Below are positions 8,688 through 15,969 of a DNA stretch of 64,000 bases, in pieces. The stretch spans positions 62,001 through 126,000 of the forward strand of contig CBDCVJ010000054.1 of the NCBI GenBank assembly GCA_965222975.1, read 5' to 3'. Position 1 is the first letter of the stretch; every line of letters starts with the position of its first letter. The notes beneath the pieces are model-generated. The model was not told the origin of the DNA and searched no databases. It saw only the letters and a program-made list of their open reading frames with translations. The DNA is from UBA6168 sp965222975. GTDB taxonomy: Bacteria; Bacteroidota; Bacteroidia; Chitinophagales; Saprospiraceae. A program made the position numbers and the translations under genes.

Positions 8688-9146
8688 ATGAAAAAGCTAA
8701 TTCTTTTTTCTTTCGTTGCCATGACCGCCCTGTGGGTAGGTTGTGGCCAGCAAGCTGACGTGAACACAATGCTGAAAAATGCCGATTCAAAAGACAAAAT
8801 CTTTTCGGCCATTGTAAGCGACCACGAACTGATGACCGAGTTCATGGGCAAAATGATGTCGAACGAACACGCCATGATGATGATGAAAGGCGACCACGAC
8901 ATGATGGGCAAAATGATGGACGACGGCAACATGATGAAAATGATGAAGGACAAACCAGAGATGATGCACGGCATGATGTCCGACATGATGAAGGACGGCA
9001 AGATGATGGGCCACATGATGCAGATGATGGGAGAAGAAGGTATGATGAGCGAAGAGTGTATGCAATCCTGCACGAAAATGATGGCCGACAAAGGCATGCC
9101 GATGAACATGGACAACGAAACGGAAGGGGAAGACCACAATCATTAA
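8688..9146 (+). CDS. Met-rich periplasmic lipoprotein, putative Cu(I)/Ag(I) sponge
   Basis: The signal peptide ends near Cys19 (ALWVGC), so the protein is probably lipid-anchored. By my count 39 of its 152 residues are Met, mostly as MM doublets spaced every four to seven residues from residue 46 to 130, mixed with His, Asp and Lys. Two Cys (EECMQSC) and a final HNH add further soft-metal ligands. The spacing would suit a helix with Met on one face. Binding of Cu(I) or Ag(I) in the periplasm is inferred from composition and from the DUF3347 neighbour. No catalytic domain is visible. A long His-rich frame on the opposite strand is only a shadow of the ATG-rich codons. Confidence 0.75.
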   Translation: MKKLILFSFVAMTALWVGCGQQADVNTMLKNADSKDKIFSAIVSDHELMTEFMGKMMSNEHAMMMMKGDHDMMGKMMDDGNMMKMMKDKPEMMHGMMSDMMKDGKMMGHMMQMMGEEGMMSEECMQSCTKMMADKGMPMNMDNETEGEDHNH

Positions 9147-9158
9147 AACCATTTAGTC

Positions 9159-9365
9159 ATGTTGCATATGTTATCTTGGATTATCGTCTTGGCAGCTATC
9201 GTCTTTGCGGCGGTGTATTTCGGGGACGGCAAGTTCAGGACTGTCAAAAAAGCAAACGACCCTTCCCCCGATCCGTTCAAGCACCATCATGCGAAAGGCG
9301 AAGTAAACGAGGAAGGAGGTGGGGAAAGCAAAGCCGTGCTGGAAAGGGAAGAAAATTATACCTAA
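9159..9365 (+). CDS. Small single-pass membrane protein
   Basis: This 68-residue protein has one N-terminal membrane helix (about residues 4-21) and a polar tail with a KHHHAK motif. It starts 12 bases after the Met-rich lipoprotein gene, so it is probably in the same transcript. No family is recognised. The His cluster could bind metal, but the evidence is weak. Confidence 0.55.
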   Translation: MLHMLSWIIVLAAIVFAAVYFGDGKFRTVKKANDPSPDPFKHHHAKGEVNEEGGGESKAVLEREENYT

Positions 9366-9410
9366 ACCCAGAGGAATAGGCTATCCTATTTCTTGTAAAA
9401 TTCAATCACT

Positions 9411-9638
9411 ATGCATTTTTATGAAGGTTATCATTTTTGGGGCATGCACCTCATCTGGTGGGTCATCTGGATAGTGCTGCTCATCTGGATTTTTGCCACC
9501 CCTTGGGATGTCCCCGGACAACGCAGAAAGAAGGATGGCCCGATGGAGATTTTACAGAAAAGATACGCTGGAGGCTCCATCACCAAAGAAGAATACGAGG
9601 AGCGGAAAGCGATCTTGGAACGGGATGGGGCAGAATGA
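9411..9638 (+). CDS. SHOCT domain small membrane protein
   Basis: A Trp-rich membrane helix (about residues 10-31) is followed by a short C-terminal SHOCT domain: EILQKRYAGGSITKEEYEERKAIL, here split as EILQKRYAGG and SITKEEYEERKAIL, at about 48-71. SHOCT proteins of this size are common in Bacteroidota and in metal-resistance clusters, and they are thought to mediate oligomerisation. It is the last gene before a 160-base intergenic region with inverted repeats. Confidence 0.8.
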   Translation: MHFYEGYHFWGMHLIWWVIWIVLLIWIFATPWDVPGQRRKKDGPMEILQKRYAGGSITKEEYEERKAILERDGAE

Positions 9639-9690
9639 TTTTTCAATTGATTGCAACCTTAAAACCAGACTTGAACCTTAGGGCGATTTT

Positions 9691-9717
9691 GTGACAAAAG
9701 TCACTCCCGGGAGTGAC
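9691..9717. promoter_or_regulatory. Overlapping inverted repeats built of three GTGAC/GTCAC half-sites
   Basis: GTGAC (9691-9695), GTCAC (9700-9704) and GTGAC (9713-9717) alternate in orientation. The first two form an inverted repeat with a 4-base AAAA spacer. The last two form the perfect 18-bp palindrome GTCACTCCCGGGAGTGAC (9700-9717). The element lies 53 bases after the SHOCT gene stop and about 32 bases before a -7-like box (CATCTTTG, 9749-9756). It could be an operator for a dimeric regulator (TGAC-N4-GTCA is Crp/FNR-like) or a transcription stop. The repeats are certain; the function is not. Confidence 0.5.
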
Positions 9718-9800
9718 GAAAATCAAGCGAGGAAATTAGATGTAGGTACATCTTTGTATGGAGTAGCTTGAAAACCAAGCTGTTCAAATTTAGATTTATA

Positions 9801-10214
9801 ATGGTAGCTAAGTTCTTCCATATCACGTTGGCTTTTTCGGTACTGTTCAGTTCCATTGGGCTGACCATTGGCGAACGTATTTGTCACCGTAATAGCGAAC
9901 ATGCTGCCTTCCTTTTCAACAGCGAAAACTGTTGTGAAGGGCACGGTGACTGCTGTTCTTCTACTGTATCATGCAATAGCAAGTACAAACAGAAACCATG
10001 CTGCGAGACCTTTGGACATGTGGTGAAATTGACTGAACCACAGGACATCACTGATCAGGAATTCAAGAAGTTCCATGTCCCGCAGACAGCTGTCTTAGTG
10101 CCGTTTGGGTATTGGGGCATTTTCGAAGGCTCTTTCCACAGCAAGTTCTCAACCTACCAACCTCCTCCGCTCGTTTTCGACCTGCCTGTACTGTATCAGG
10201 TGTTCCTGTGTTGA
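9801..10214 (+). CDS. HYC_CC_PP-type small secreted protein
   Basis: ATG 9801 is preferred over the upstream TTG 9768, because the protein then aligns at its N-terminus (MVAKFFHITLAFSVLFSS) with the paralogue at 39131. A signal peptide is followed by ICHRN, then CC and CC pairs (ENCCEGHGDCC, KPCC) and a YQPPPL segment near the end. This order of H/C, CC and PP elements matches my memory of the Bacteroidota HYC_CC_PP family, often found with metal efflux genes. Metal binding by the Cys pairs is inferred. The protein ends in Cys. Confidence 0.7.
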   Translation: MVAKFFHITLAFSVLFSSIGLTIGERICHRNSEHAAFLFNSENCCEGHGDCCSSTVSCNSKYKQKPCCETFGHVVKLTEPQDITDQEFKKFHVPQTAVLVPFGYWGIFEGSFHSKFSTYQPPPLVFDLPVLYQVFLC

Positions 10215-10407
10215 AACATCGTTCTCAGTTCAAGTCAATAACCCCATCATGAATTGCTAATGGCATTTTACACCTTGTTACGTGCGTAGCAGTGTTTCAT
10301 GTCAATAATTAGGGCAATTTAACAAAAGTATTACGGCGTTTGGAAAAACACAGAAAGTGCCCTAAAGCGCTGGTACTACTGATTTTAAGAAACAAAAATT
10401 TCAAAAA
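10215..10407. other. Intergenic region, no gene seen
   Basis: These 193 bases separate the HYC_CC_PP gene from the cytochrome gene. A 7-bp inverted repeat (TAGGGCA and TGCCCTA) about 40 bases apart lies in the second half. I see no convincing ORF, promoter or terminator. Confidence 0.4.
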
Positions 10408-10843
10408 ATGAAAAACGTATTCCTCTGTCGGAGGGGTGTATCCGCCCTCCGTGCAGCCCTGCTGGTTTTTTGCCTAATGGTAATGGGAACCACCATCAAC
10501 AACACGTTCGGCCAGACAGCCTGGAAAGCTCCGGCCAGTGCCAACAGTTACAAAAACCCTTACGCTGGAAAGACCCCCGGCGGCCGCTGCGGGCAAGGCA
10601 CTATACGGTCAATTGTGCGCCGTGTGCCACGGTGACAAAGGCAAAGGGGATGGCATAGCTGGCATGACCTTGAATCCCCGTCCGGCCAATTTCAAGAAAA
10701 GTGAAATCCAGGCCCAAACGGATGGGGCCCTCTACTGGAAAATAACCGAAGGTAGGGCTCCAATGGCCACTTATAAAGATGCCCTTACAGAAGAGCAACG
10801 ATGGCAATTGGTTAATTATATCCGGCAACTCGGTAGTAAATAA
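10408..10843 (+). CDS. Secreted mono-haem cytochrome c, one +1 frameshift
   Basis: The signal peptide and first 50 residues (to SYKNPYAGK) are in one frame, and the rest is in the +1 frame from about 10577. Removing one C from the run of five C at 10576-10580 joins them into a 144-residue protein. The haem site is CAVCH in ALYGQLCAVCHGDKGKG, with a likely Met ligand in APMATYKD. The class I cytochrome c fold with a final LVNYIRQLG helix is typical of small electron carriers in the periplasm. The interruption lies in a homopolymer, so a sequence error is likely. Confidence 0.8.
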
Positions 10844-10887
10844 TCTCCCGGTTGTCAATCAAATCAATCACATTAAAAAATGCAATC

Positions 10888-12105
10888 ATGAAAATTCTTT
10901 TCAAACAAGTTTTTCTAATGGCGCTTCTGGGGTTTAGCACTTTCGCAATTGCCCAAGAAAACACCACCGCACAGGTCATGTCCACGCTGGACATGCAAGT
11001 GGCGCAGTTGCCTGCTGCGACTACCAACGATTGGAAACCGGGCAAAAGCCGTTTCCTGTTGCGGGGCTACTCACACTCCGGGCTGGAAATCACCGATGAG
11101 GAAATTTCTTTTGTCGGAGGGTCTTTCAACCCCCTGCTTATTTTCCGACAATCTGACCGCTTGCTTTTTGAAGGTGAGTTGGAAATTGAACTGGAAGGGG
11201 GGGAAACCCACATCGGCCTGGAATACGCCAATATGGCCTACCTGCTCACGGATGCACTGACCCTGCGGGCAGGGAAAATGCTTGTGCCTTTCGGCACTTT
11301 TGTCCCTAACCTCCACCCAGCCTGGATAAACAAGTTTCCGTCCCGCCCATTGGGTGCCGGCCACGATGGCATCATGCCCAGTGCCGATATCGGCATTGAA
11401 CTTCGGGGGGCATCTTATCTCGGCCCGGTCAAGACCAACTATTCCTTCTATGCCATCAATGGCCCGCAGCTCAACGATGGCAGCGTAGAGGCCGAAGAGG
11501 GCGGGGTGCTCCACTACGCATTGGTCCCCGACAACAACAAAGACAAGGCTATTGGGGGGCGCATCGGTTTTTTCCCGATGAGCAACTCCGCACTTGAAAT
11601 CGGGTTTTCCGGGCTTTACGGAAAGGTGGGTGACAAGGACTCCAAATACGAAGATGTGGCAGCAACGCTGTATGCCATTGACATGTCGTATGTGCGCAGT
11701 CTTTCGGCCATCAGTAGTGTGTTGGACATCAAAGCGCAATACACAGCCGTGAAGGTTGAAGATGCAGATTACCCGGAACCGGACGAACCCGGCGAGATGC
11801 ACACCTTCGACAACAGCAGCACGGCCTGGTTTGCCCAGATGTCCCTCCGCCCTGCCTTTGTTGAAAACAAGTTTTTCCAAAACCTGGAAGTGGCAGGACG
11901 TTTTTCCCAGATTAAAACGCCGGAAGGCGCACCCTGGGAGGTTGACCAAGACCAATGGGAAATTGGGCTGAACTATTGGCTGGACTGGCGGACGCTGTTC
12001 AAGTTCTCCTACCGCACCATCAGTGGAGAAACAGGTGGTCATGGCGGAGAAGAGGAAGAAGGAGGAGGTAACACTTTCTTCATCCACTGGGCCATCGGGT
12101 TCTAA
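10888..12105 (+). CDS. Outer-membrane beta-barrel porin-like protein
   Basis: ATG 10888 is chosen over an upstream TTG because it starts directly at a clean signal peptide (ending near FAIAQ). The mature part of about 385 residues alternates short hydrophobic strands with charged loops, as in phosphate-selective-porin-like barrels, and ends in an aromatic (HWAIGF), as outer-membrane proteins do. A Gly/Glu/His loop (GGHGGEEEEGGG) lies just before the last strand. It sits between two cytochrome c genes, so it may serve a redox or anion-uptake function. The exact substrate is unknown. Confidence 0.7.
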   Translation: MKILFKQVFLMALLGFSTFAIAQENTTAQVMSTLDMQVAQLPAATTNDWKPGKSRFLLRGYSHSGLEITDEEISFVGGSFNPLLIFRQSDRLLFEGELEIELEGGETHIGLEYANMAYLLTDALTLRAGKMLVPFGTFVPNLHPAWINKFPSRPLGAGHDGIMPSADIGIELRGASYLGPVKTNYSFYAINGPQLNDGSVEAEEGGVLHYALVPDNNKDKAIGGRIGFFPMSNSALEIGFSGLYGKVGDKDSKYEDVAATLYAIDMSYVRSLSAISSVLDIKAQYTAVKVEDADYPEPDEPGEMHTFDNSSTAWFAQMSLRPAFVENKFFQNLEVAGRFSQIKTPEGAPWEVDQDQWEIGLNYWLDWRTLFKFSYRTISGETGGHGGEEEEGGGNTFFIHWAIGF

Positions 12106-12133
12106 CTTTCACTTCAAATAAATAAAAATCGAC

Positions 12134-12403
12134 ATGAAAAAGATACCAATCATATTCGGACTGTTCGCCGTCATTGCCGCCGCTGCCATCATCAGCAGTT
12201 GTGCCACGACCAGCGACATTGCATCCGCCAAGTCGGGCGCACAGCTATGGGGCGAAAACTGCCTCCGCTGTCACAATACACCCTCACCAGAAACCTTCAG
12301 CGACACAGAATGGGATGTGGCAGTGATGCACATGCAGGTGCGTGCCAACCTGACCAAAACAGAGGCGGTCAAGATTACTGAATTTTTGAAAACCGCCAAT
12401 TAA
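12134..12403 (+). CDS. Small cytochrome c lipoprotein
   Basis: The 89-residue protein has a lipoprotein signal (AAIISSC) and a single haem motif CLRCH in GENCLRCHNTPSPETF. A Met-rich stretch (VAVMHMQVRANL) follows and supplies the likely axial Met. The C-terminal helix resembles the end of class I cytochromes. It is much shorter than typical family members, which suggests a minimal membrane-anchored electron carrier. It follows the porin by 28 bases and is probably cotranscribed with it. Confidence 0.8.
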   Translation: MKKIPIIFGLFAVIAAAAIISSCATTSDIASAKSGAQLWGENCLRCHNTPSPETFSDTEWDVAVMHMQVRANLTKTEAVKITEFLKTAN

Positions 12404-12433
12404 CGGCTGACCGCCCACATACGAAATTTCATT

Positions 12434-12473
12434 TTCAGGAACATGCCCGAATTACTTTCGGGCATGTCCTGAA
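12434..12473 (+). terminator. Strong hairpin between genes
   Basis: TTCAGGA-A-CATGCCCGAA pairs with TTCGGGCATG-TCCTGAA across the loop TTACT, giving a 17-bp stem with one bulged A. It starts about 30 bases after the cytochrome stop. No T-run follows, so it may be a processing or partial stop signal rather than a classic intrinsic terminator. Confidence 0.6.
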
Positions 12474-12489
12474 ACCAAAACTGTTTACC

Positions 12490-12936
12490 ATGAAAGTATC
12501 CCATTTGATTCTCATCCTCGTCGCTTTCGGGTTTGCCGCTTGCAATGATGATGACCTGTTTAAGGTCATGCCGGAAAGTGACATCCTTGCGCTCGAAGGC
12601 CTGCACGGGGCTTACGACAATGCCGTTGTTTACAATGATTCCCTGATGCTTTGCGCTGAGAATCCCGGAAGTTGTGATTCGGTTCTGATGGTTCATTACG
12701 ATGAAATGTTCCACCAATTCGATTCCCTTTACAACTTTCATCATGACAACTACAGCCACAACAATGTCGGTGACGACCACCACCATGTGGGTGACAGTGG
12801 CATCATGGACCACAACGGAATGATGGACGACCATGAGGACTACATGCACGGCGCTGGCGACCACGAGTACATGCACAATTCGGAGACACACGAACTGATG
12901 GAAGAGCTTCGGAAGATGCACGAAGATTTTCATTAA
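12490..12936 (+). CDS. His/Asp/Met-rich lipoprotein
   Basis: The signal ends in a lipobox (FGFAAC, Cys18). The second half (about residues 75-148) is dominated by His, Asp, Met and Tyr, with motifs such as DDHHHVG, MMDDHEDYMHG and a final MHEDFH. This composition suggests extracytoplasmic metal binding (Zn, Ni, Cu or Fe), parallel to the Met-rich lipoprotein at 8688. Two Cys (CAENPGSC) lie in the middle. No family is recognised. Confidence 0.6.
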   Translation: MKVSHLILILVAFGFAACNDDDLFKVMPESDILALEGLHGAYDNAVVYNDSLMLCAENPGSCDSVLMVHYDEMFHQFDSLYNFHHDNYSHNNVGDDHHHVGDSGIMDHNGMMDDHEDYMHGAGDHEYMHNSETHELMEELRKMHEDFH

Positions 12937-12958
12937 ACCTGAAATCAATTTCCACAAC

Positions 12959-13953
12959 ATGAAGACCTCTGTTTTCAGCACACACCGATTCGAAGAAAAA
13001 CACTTGCGCCAAGCCAACGGCGGCAGGCATGACCTTCATCTGCTCGATGTCAAACTGGACGAGCGGACGGCAGCCCTTGCCGCTGGCTGTGAAGCTGCCT
13101 GCCTGTTTGTTTCGGACAAGGCAACGGCTGAAGCCTTGAAATTGTTGCGGGAATGCGGCGTACAGTATCTGGCTCTGCGCTCTGCAGGATTCAACCACGT
13201 GGACTTGGCGGCGGCAAAGGAATTGGGGTTTCGGGTGGCGAGGGTGCCCGCTTATTCACCCTATGCCGTCGCCGAGCACACCGTCGCCCTGATGATGGCC
13301 CTCAACCGCAAGCTCATCCGGGCGCATAACCGGGTACGTGAACTGAATTTTTCGCTGGATGGGCTGACCGGATTTGATATGCACGGGAAAACCGCTGGGG
13401 TCATTGGTACGGGCAAAATCGGCGCTGCCGTCGTGCGCATCCTGCACGGTTTCGGATGCCGCATTTTGGCAAACGACCAGTTTGAAAATGAAGAATTGAA
13501 AAAAGATGGTACGGTCACCTATACCGATTGCGCCACGCTGTGCCGGGAATCAGACAATCATCACTTTGCATGTACCGCTTACTCCTGAAACCCACTACCT
13601 GATTGACCGGGATTGCATCGCCAGCATGAAGTCCGGTGTGATGCTCCATCAACACCAGCCGGGGTGGATTGGTAGATACCAAGGCCGTGATTGATGCCCT
13701 GAAGACCCGGCATATCGGTTACTTCGGAATGGATGTATATGAGGAAGAGGAAGGACTGTTTTTCGAAGACCACTCAGGGGACATACTCCAAGATGACGTG
13801 ATAGCCCGGCTGATGACATTCAATAATGTGCTGATTACCAGCCACCAGGCTTTCCTGACCGATACAGCGCTGACCAACATTGCCGAGGCCACGATTTACA
13901 ACTTGGATTGCTTTGAAAAGGGATTGAAAAATGAAAACGAAATATTCACCTAA
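12959..13953 (+). CDS. D-lactate dehydrogenase-like 2-hydroxyacid dehydrogenase, two +1 frameshifts
   Basis: Three successive frames join into one 330-residue protein, the normal length of fermentative D-lactate dehydrogenase. One base must be removed near 13554 (giving SDIITLHVPLTPET) and one near 13650 (giving VMLINTSRGGLVDTKA). The NAD-binding motif GTGKIG, the catalytic Arg in RSAGFNHVDL, the NTSRG segment and the final SHQAFLT with its catalytic His are all present. It would reduce pyruvate to D-lactate with NADH. Because every catalytic element survives on both sides of the breaks, the gene is probably intact in the cell. The methyltransferase gene follows 12 bases later. Confidence 0.85.
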
Positions 13954-13965
13954 AAAAATAAAATC

Positions 13966-14634
13966 ATGCACGGAGTAGATTACGGCGGTTACGCCTACGG
14001 TTTCTGGACGACAGTGCTTTTCGTCTTCCTGATATTTATGTTCATCGTATTCAGTTACGTCAAGCCAAAGGAAAAATTCGAATGGCGCTCGATGGGCGTT
14101 TTCATCGGCTTTTTAGCGGCGCTTTTCACCGAGATGTACGGCTTTCCATTGACCATTTATTTGTTGACGAGTTGGTTTGGCAGCAACTACCCAGTGCTTG
14201 ACCCATTTTCCCATTCGAGTGGGCATTTGGTTTTGGTTTTCATGGGACTGTCCCACTCTGTGGTGGCCATGTCCATACTTCATATCATCACCAATGCGAT
14301 TATCTTTTTTGGGGTGTACATCATTTACCTGGGTTGGCAAAAAATATACAAAGCAACAGGTGAGCAATTGGTCACGGATGGAATATATGCCCGCATCCGG
14401 CATCCGCAGTATGTGGGCATGATGCTCATTACCATTGGCTTTTTAATCCAATGGCCAATGGTCATCACCCTGGCGATGTGGCCCATATTATTGGTGCTTT
14501 ATTACCGTTTGTCGAAATATGAGGAGAAAAAACTGGCGAAGAAATTTGGGCCGGAATTTTATGATTACAAGGACAGTGTGCCAGCAATATTCCCGTATTT
14601 TGGAAAAGAAAAGAGGGTGAAACATGCTTCCTAA
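13966..14634 (+). CDS. Isoprenylcysteine carboxyl methyltransferase-type membrane methyltransferase
   Basis: This 222-residue protein has five or six membrane helices. The C-terminal half carries the family signature LVTDGIYARIRHPQYVG (about residues 138-154) and an E-E-K-x-L segment followed by the FYDYKDSVPAIFP end, typical of the ICMT/PEMT superfamily. These enzymes use S-adenosylmethionine to methylate membrane lipids or small hydrophobic acceptors. In bacterial metal and stress islands the substrate is unknown. Confidence 0.85.
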   Translation: MHGVDYGGYAYGFWTTVLFVFLIFMFIVFSYVKPKEKFEWRSMGVFIGFLAALFTEMYGFPLTIYLLTSWFGSNYPVLDPFSHSSGHLVLVFMGLSHSVVAMSILHIITNAIIFFGVYIIYLGWQKIYKATGEQLVTDGIYARIRHPQYVGMMLITIGFLIQWPMVITLAMWPILLVLYYRLSKYEEKKLAKKFGPEFYDYKDSVPAIFPYFGKEKRVKHAS

Positions 14635-14652
14635 AAATAATAAACCGCAATT

Positions 14653-14916
14653 ATGAAAACATCAGAAACAGACAATAAGCCTTTCCAGGCCAAAGAAGAA
14701 AAGGACAAATTTTTCCAAGCACTGGAAGACGATAAGCAACTGTTCAAAGAAACCCTCGAAGTGATGTTGACCCTGGTCATTTCTGACCCGAAACTGACCT
14801 TCGATGTGGCAGATTTAATAGAGTCCGATTTCCAGAACCTCTACCTCGTCATCATGAAAAAAGTGACAACAGAAAGAAGCAACGATAATACGCTGGGGTG
14901 CTGCAAGAACCTGTGA
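14653..14916 (+). CDS. Small soluble protein of unknown function
   Basis: An 87-residue charged protein with predicted helices and no signal or membrane segment. It ends in LGCCKNL with a vicinal Cys pair. No family is recognised. It lies 18 bases after the methyltransferase gene and 26 bases before the ferredoxin start, so it is probably in the same operon. Confidence 0.55.
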   Translation: MKTSETDNKPFQAKEEKDKFFQALEDDKQLFKETLEVMLTLVISDPKLTFDVADLIESDFQNLYLVIMKKVTTERSNDNTLGCCKNL

Positions 14917-14942
14917 GGATATTCATTAAAACATTCAGGAAA

Positions 14943-15878
14943 ATGAAAAAAGAAGATAAACATCAATCCAGGAGAGATTTTTTGAATAAAAGCGCAATAT
15001 CAGCGGCGGTGGCAGCAGTGGGTGGCGGGTTATATTATGCACTCAATAAATCGCAAAACTCAGAAAGTGGCGAAAAGGTAAAGCTGCTTTCAACAGATGG
15101 TCAAATTGTGGAACTGGACAAGGAATTAGTTGAAAAATCCATTCCGAAGATTGACGTGTCCTCGGAACATAAAGTACGGGATGGCATTCCCGGCAGAAAG
15201 TGGGTCATGGTATTTGACCTGTCTAGGTGCAAAGGTGCGGGAAAGTGCCTGAGTGCCTGTTCCAAGATGCACTACTTGCCTCCACATAGGAGCTACCTCA
15301 AGCTCAATAAAATGGTGGATGCCGACCTGACGTCACCATACTGGATGCCATCGCTTTGCTTTCATTGCGATAACCCACCTTGCGTGAATGTCTGCCCTGT
15401 TGATGCTACCTTCAAACTTACAGATGGCATTGTGGGCATTGACCCTGAACAATGTATAGGTTGCCGGTTCTGCATGGCTGCTTGCCCCTACTCGGCGAGG
15501 ACCTTCAACTGGAGTGAAGACGACTACAAACTGACCCCCCAGCAGATTTCGGAAATCACGCCGCACAAAGTGTGTTCTGACCATGTGCTGGGGACGGTCG
15601 AGAAATGCGACTTCTGTCCCCACAACCTGATTGAAGGACGATTGCCCGATTGCGTTCCTGGCTGCCCTTATGATGCCATTTATTTCGGCGATGAAAACGA
15701 GGATGCGGTTTCAAACGGGAGTGGTGAAACGGTCAGTTTGAGTGAAATGCTCAAAAACAAAGGAGGTTACAGGTACATGGAGGAATTAGGCACCCGTCCG
15801 AGGGTATATTATCTGCCAGCGGTGGACAGGATATTCCCCTTTGAAGACAGGGAGTTTAACTTTAAAGAATACTTGTAG
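14943..15878 (+). CDS. Tat-exported 4Fe-4S ferredoxin, molybdopterin oxidoreductase electron-transfer subunit type
   Basis: ATG 14943 is chosen over a GTG at 14898 because it places a twin-arginine motif (SRRDFLNKS) at residues 9-17 before a hydrophobic segment. The body carries several Cys clusters, including CKGAGKCLSAC, CFHCDNPPCVNVCP, CIGCRFCMAACPY and CDFCPHNLIEGRLPDCVPGCP. This matches the four-cluster subunit of HybA/PsrB/DmsB-type enzymes. No catalytic molybdopterin subunit or membrane anchor lies in the window, so this is an orphan subunit that may pair with a distant enzyme. The N-terminal region before the clusters is longer than in DmsB. Confidence 0.85.
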   Translation: MKKEDKHQSRRDFLNKSAISAAVAAVGGGLYYALNKSQNSESGEKVKLLSTDGQIVELDKELVEKSIPKIDVSSEHKVRDGIPGRKWVMVFDLSRCKGAGKCLSACSKMHYLPPHRSYLKLNKMVDADLTSPYWMPSLCFHCDNPPCVNVCPVDATFKLTDGIVGIDPEQCIGCRFCMAACPYSARTFNWSEDDYKLTPQQISEITPHKVCSDHVLGTVEKCDFCPHNLIEGRLPDCVPGCPYDAIYFGDENEDAVSNGSGETVSLSEMLKNKGGYRYMEELGTRPRVYYLPAVDRIFPFEDREFNFKEYL

Positions 15879-15924
15879 TTAGCAGGACAACGACGATTGT
15901 GGCTGCTAATGTTGAGAATAGAAA

Positions 15925-15942
15925 ATTGTAAAAGTTTACAAT
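15925..15942. promoter_or_regulatory. 18-bp inverted repeat ATTGTAAA-AG-TTTACAAT upstream of GAPDH
   Basis: Two perfect 8-bp arms are separated by AG, and the element ends 27 bases before the GAPDH start. A -7-like sequence (ACATCTTTC) follows at once, so a repressor bound here could block transcription. The site loosely resembles Rex redox-repressor sites (TTGTGA...TCACAA), but the spacing differs, so no regulator is assigned. Confidence 0.5.
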
Positions 15943-15969
15943 ACATCTTTCACTTAAAAAATAACAAAA

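Noticed and set aside
8787..9152. His-rich 121-residue ORF on the minus strand
   Set aside because: It is the reverse complement of the ATG-rich Met repeats (CAT codons give His). It has no start context or family and the + strand lipoprotein explains the region.
10852..10887. Upstream TTG start for the porin gene
   Set aside because: It adds 12 residues before a clean signal peptide. ATG 10888 is preferred.
11071..12087. 338-residue minus-strand ORF over the porin gene
   Set aside because: It has no start context or recognisable family, and the + strand gene has a signal peptide and porin features.
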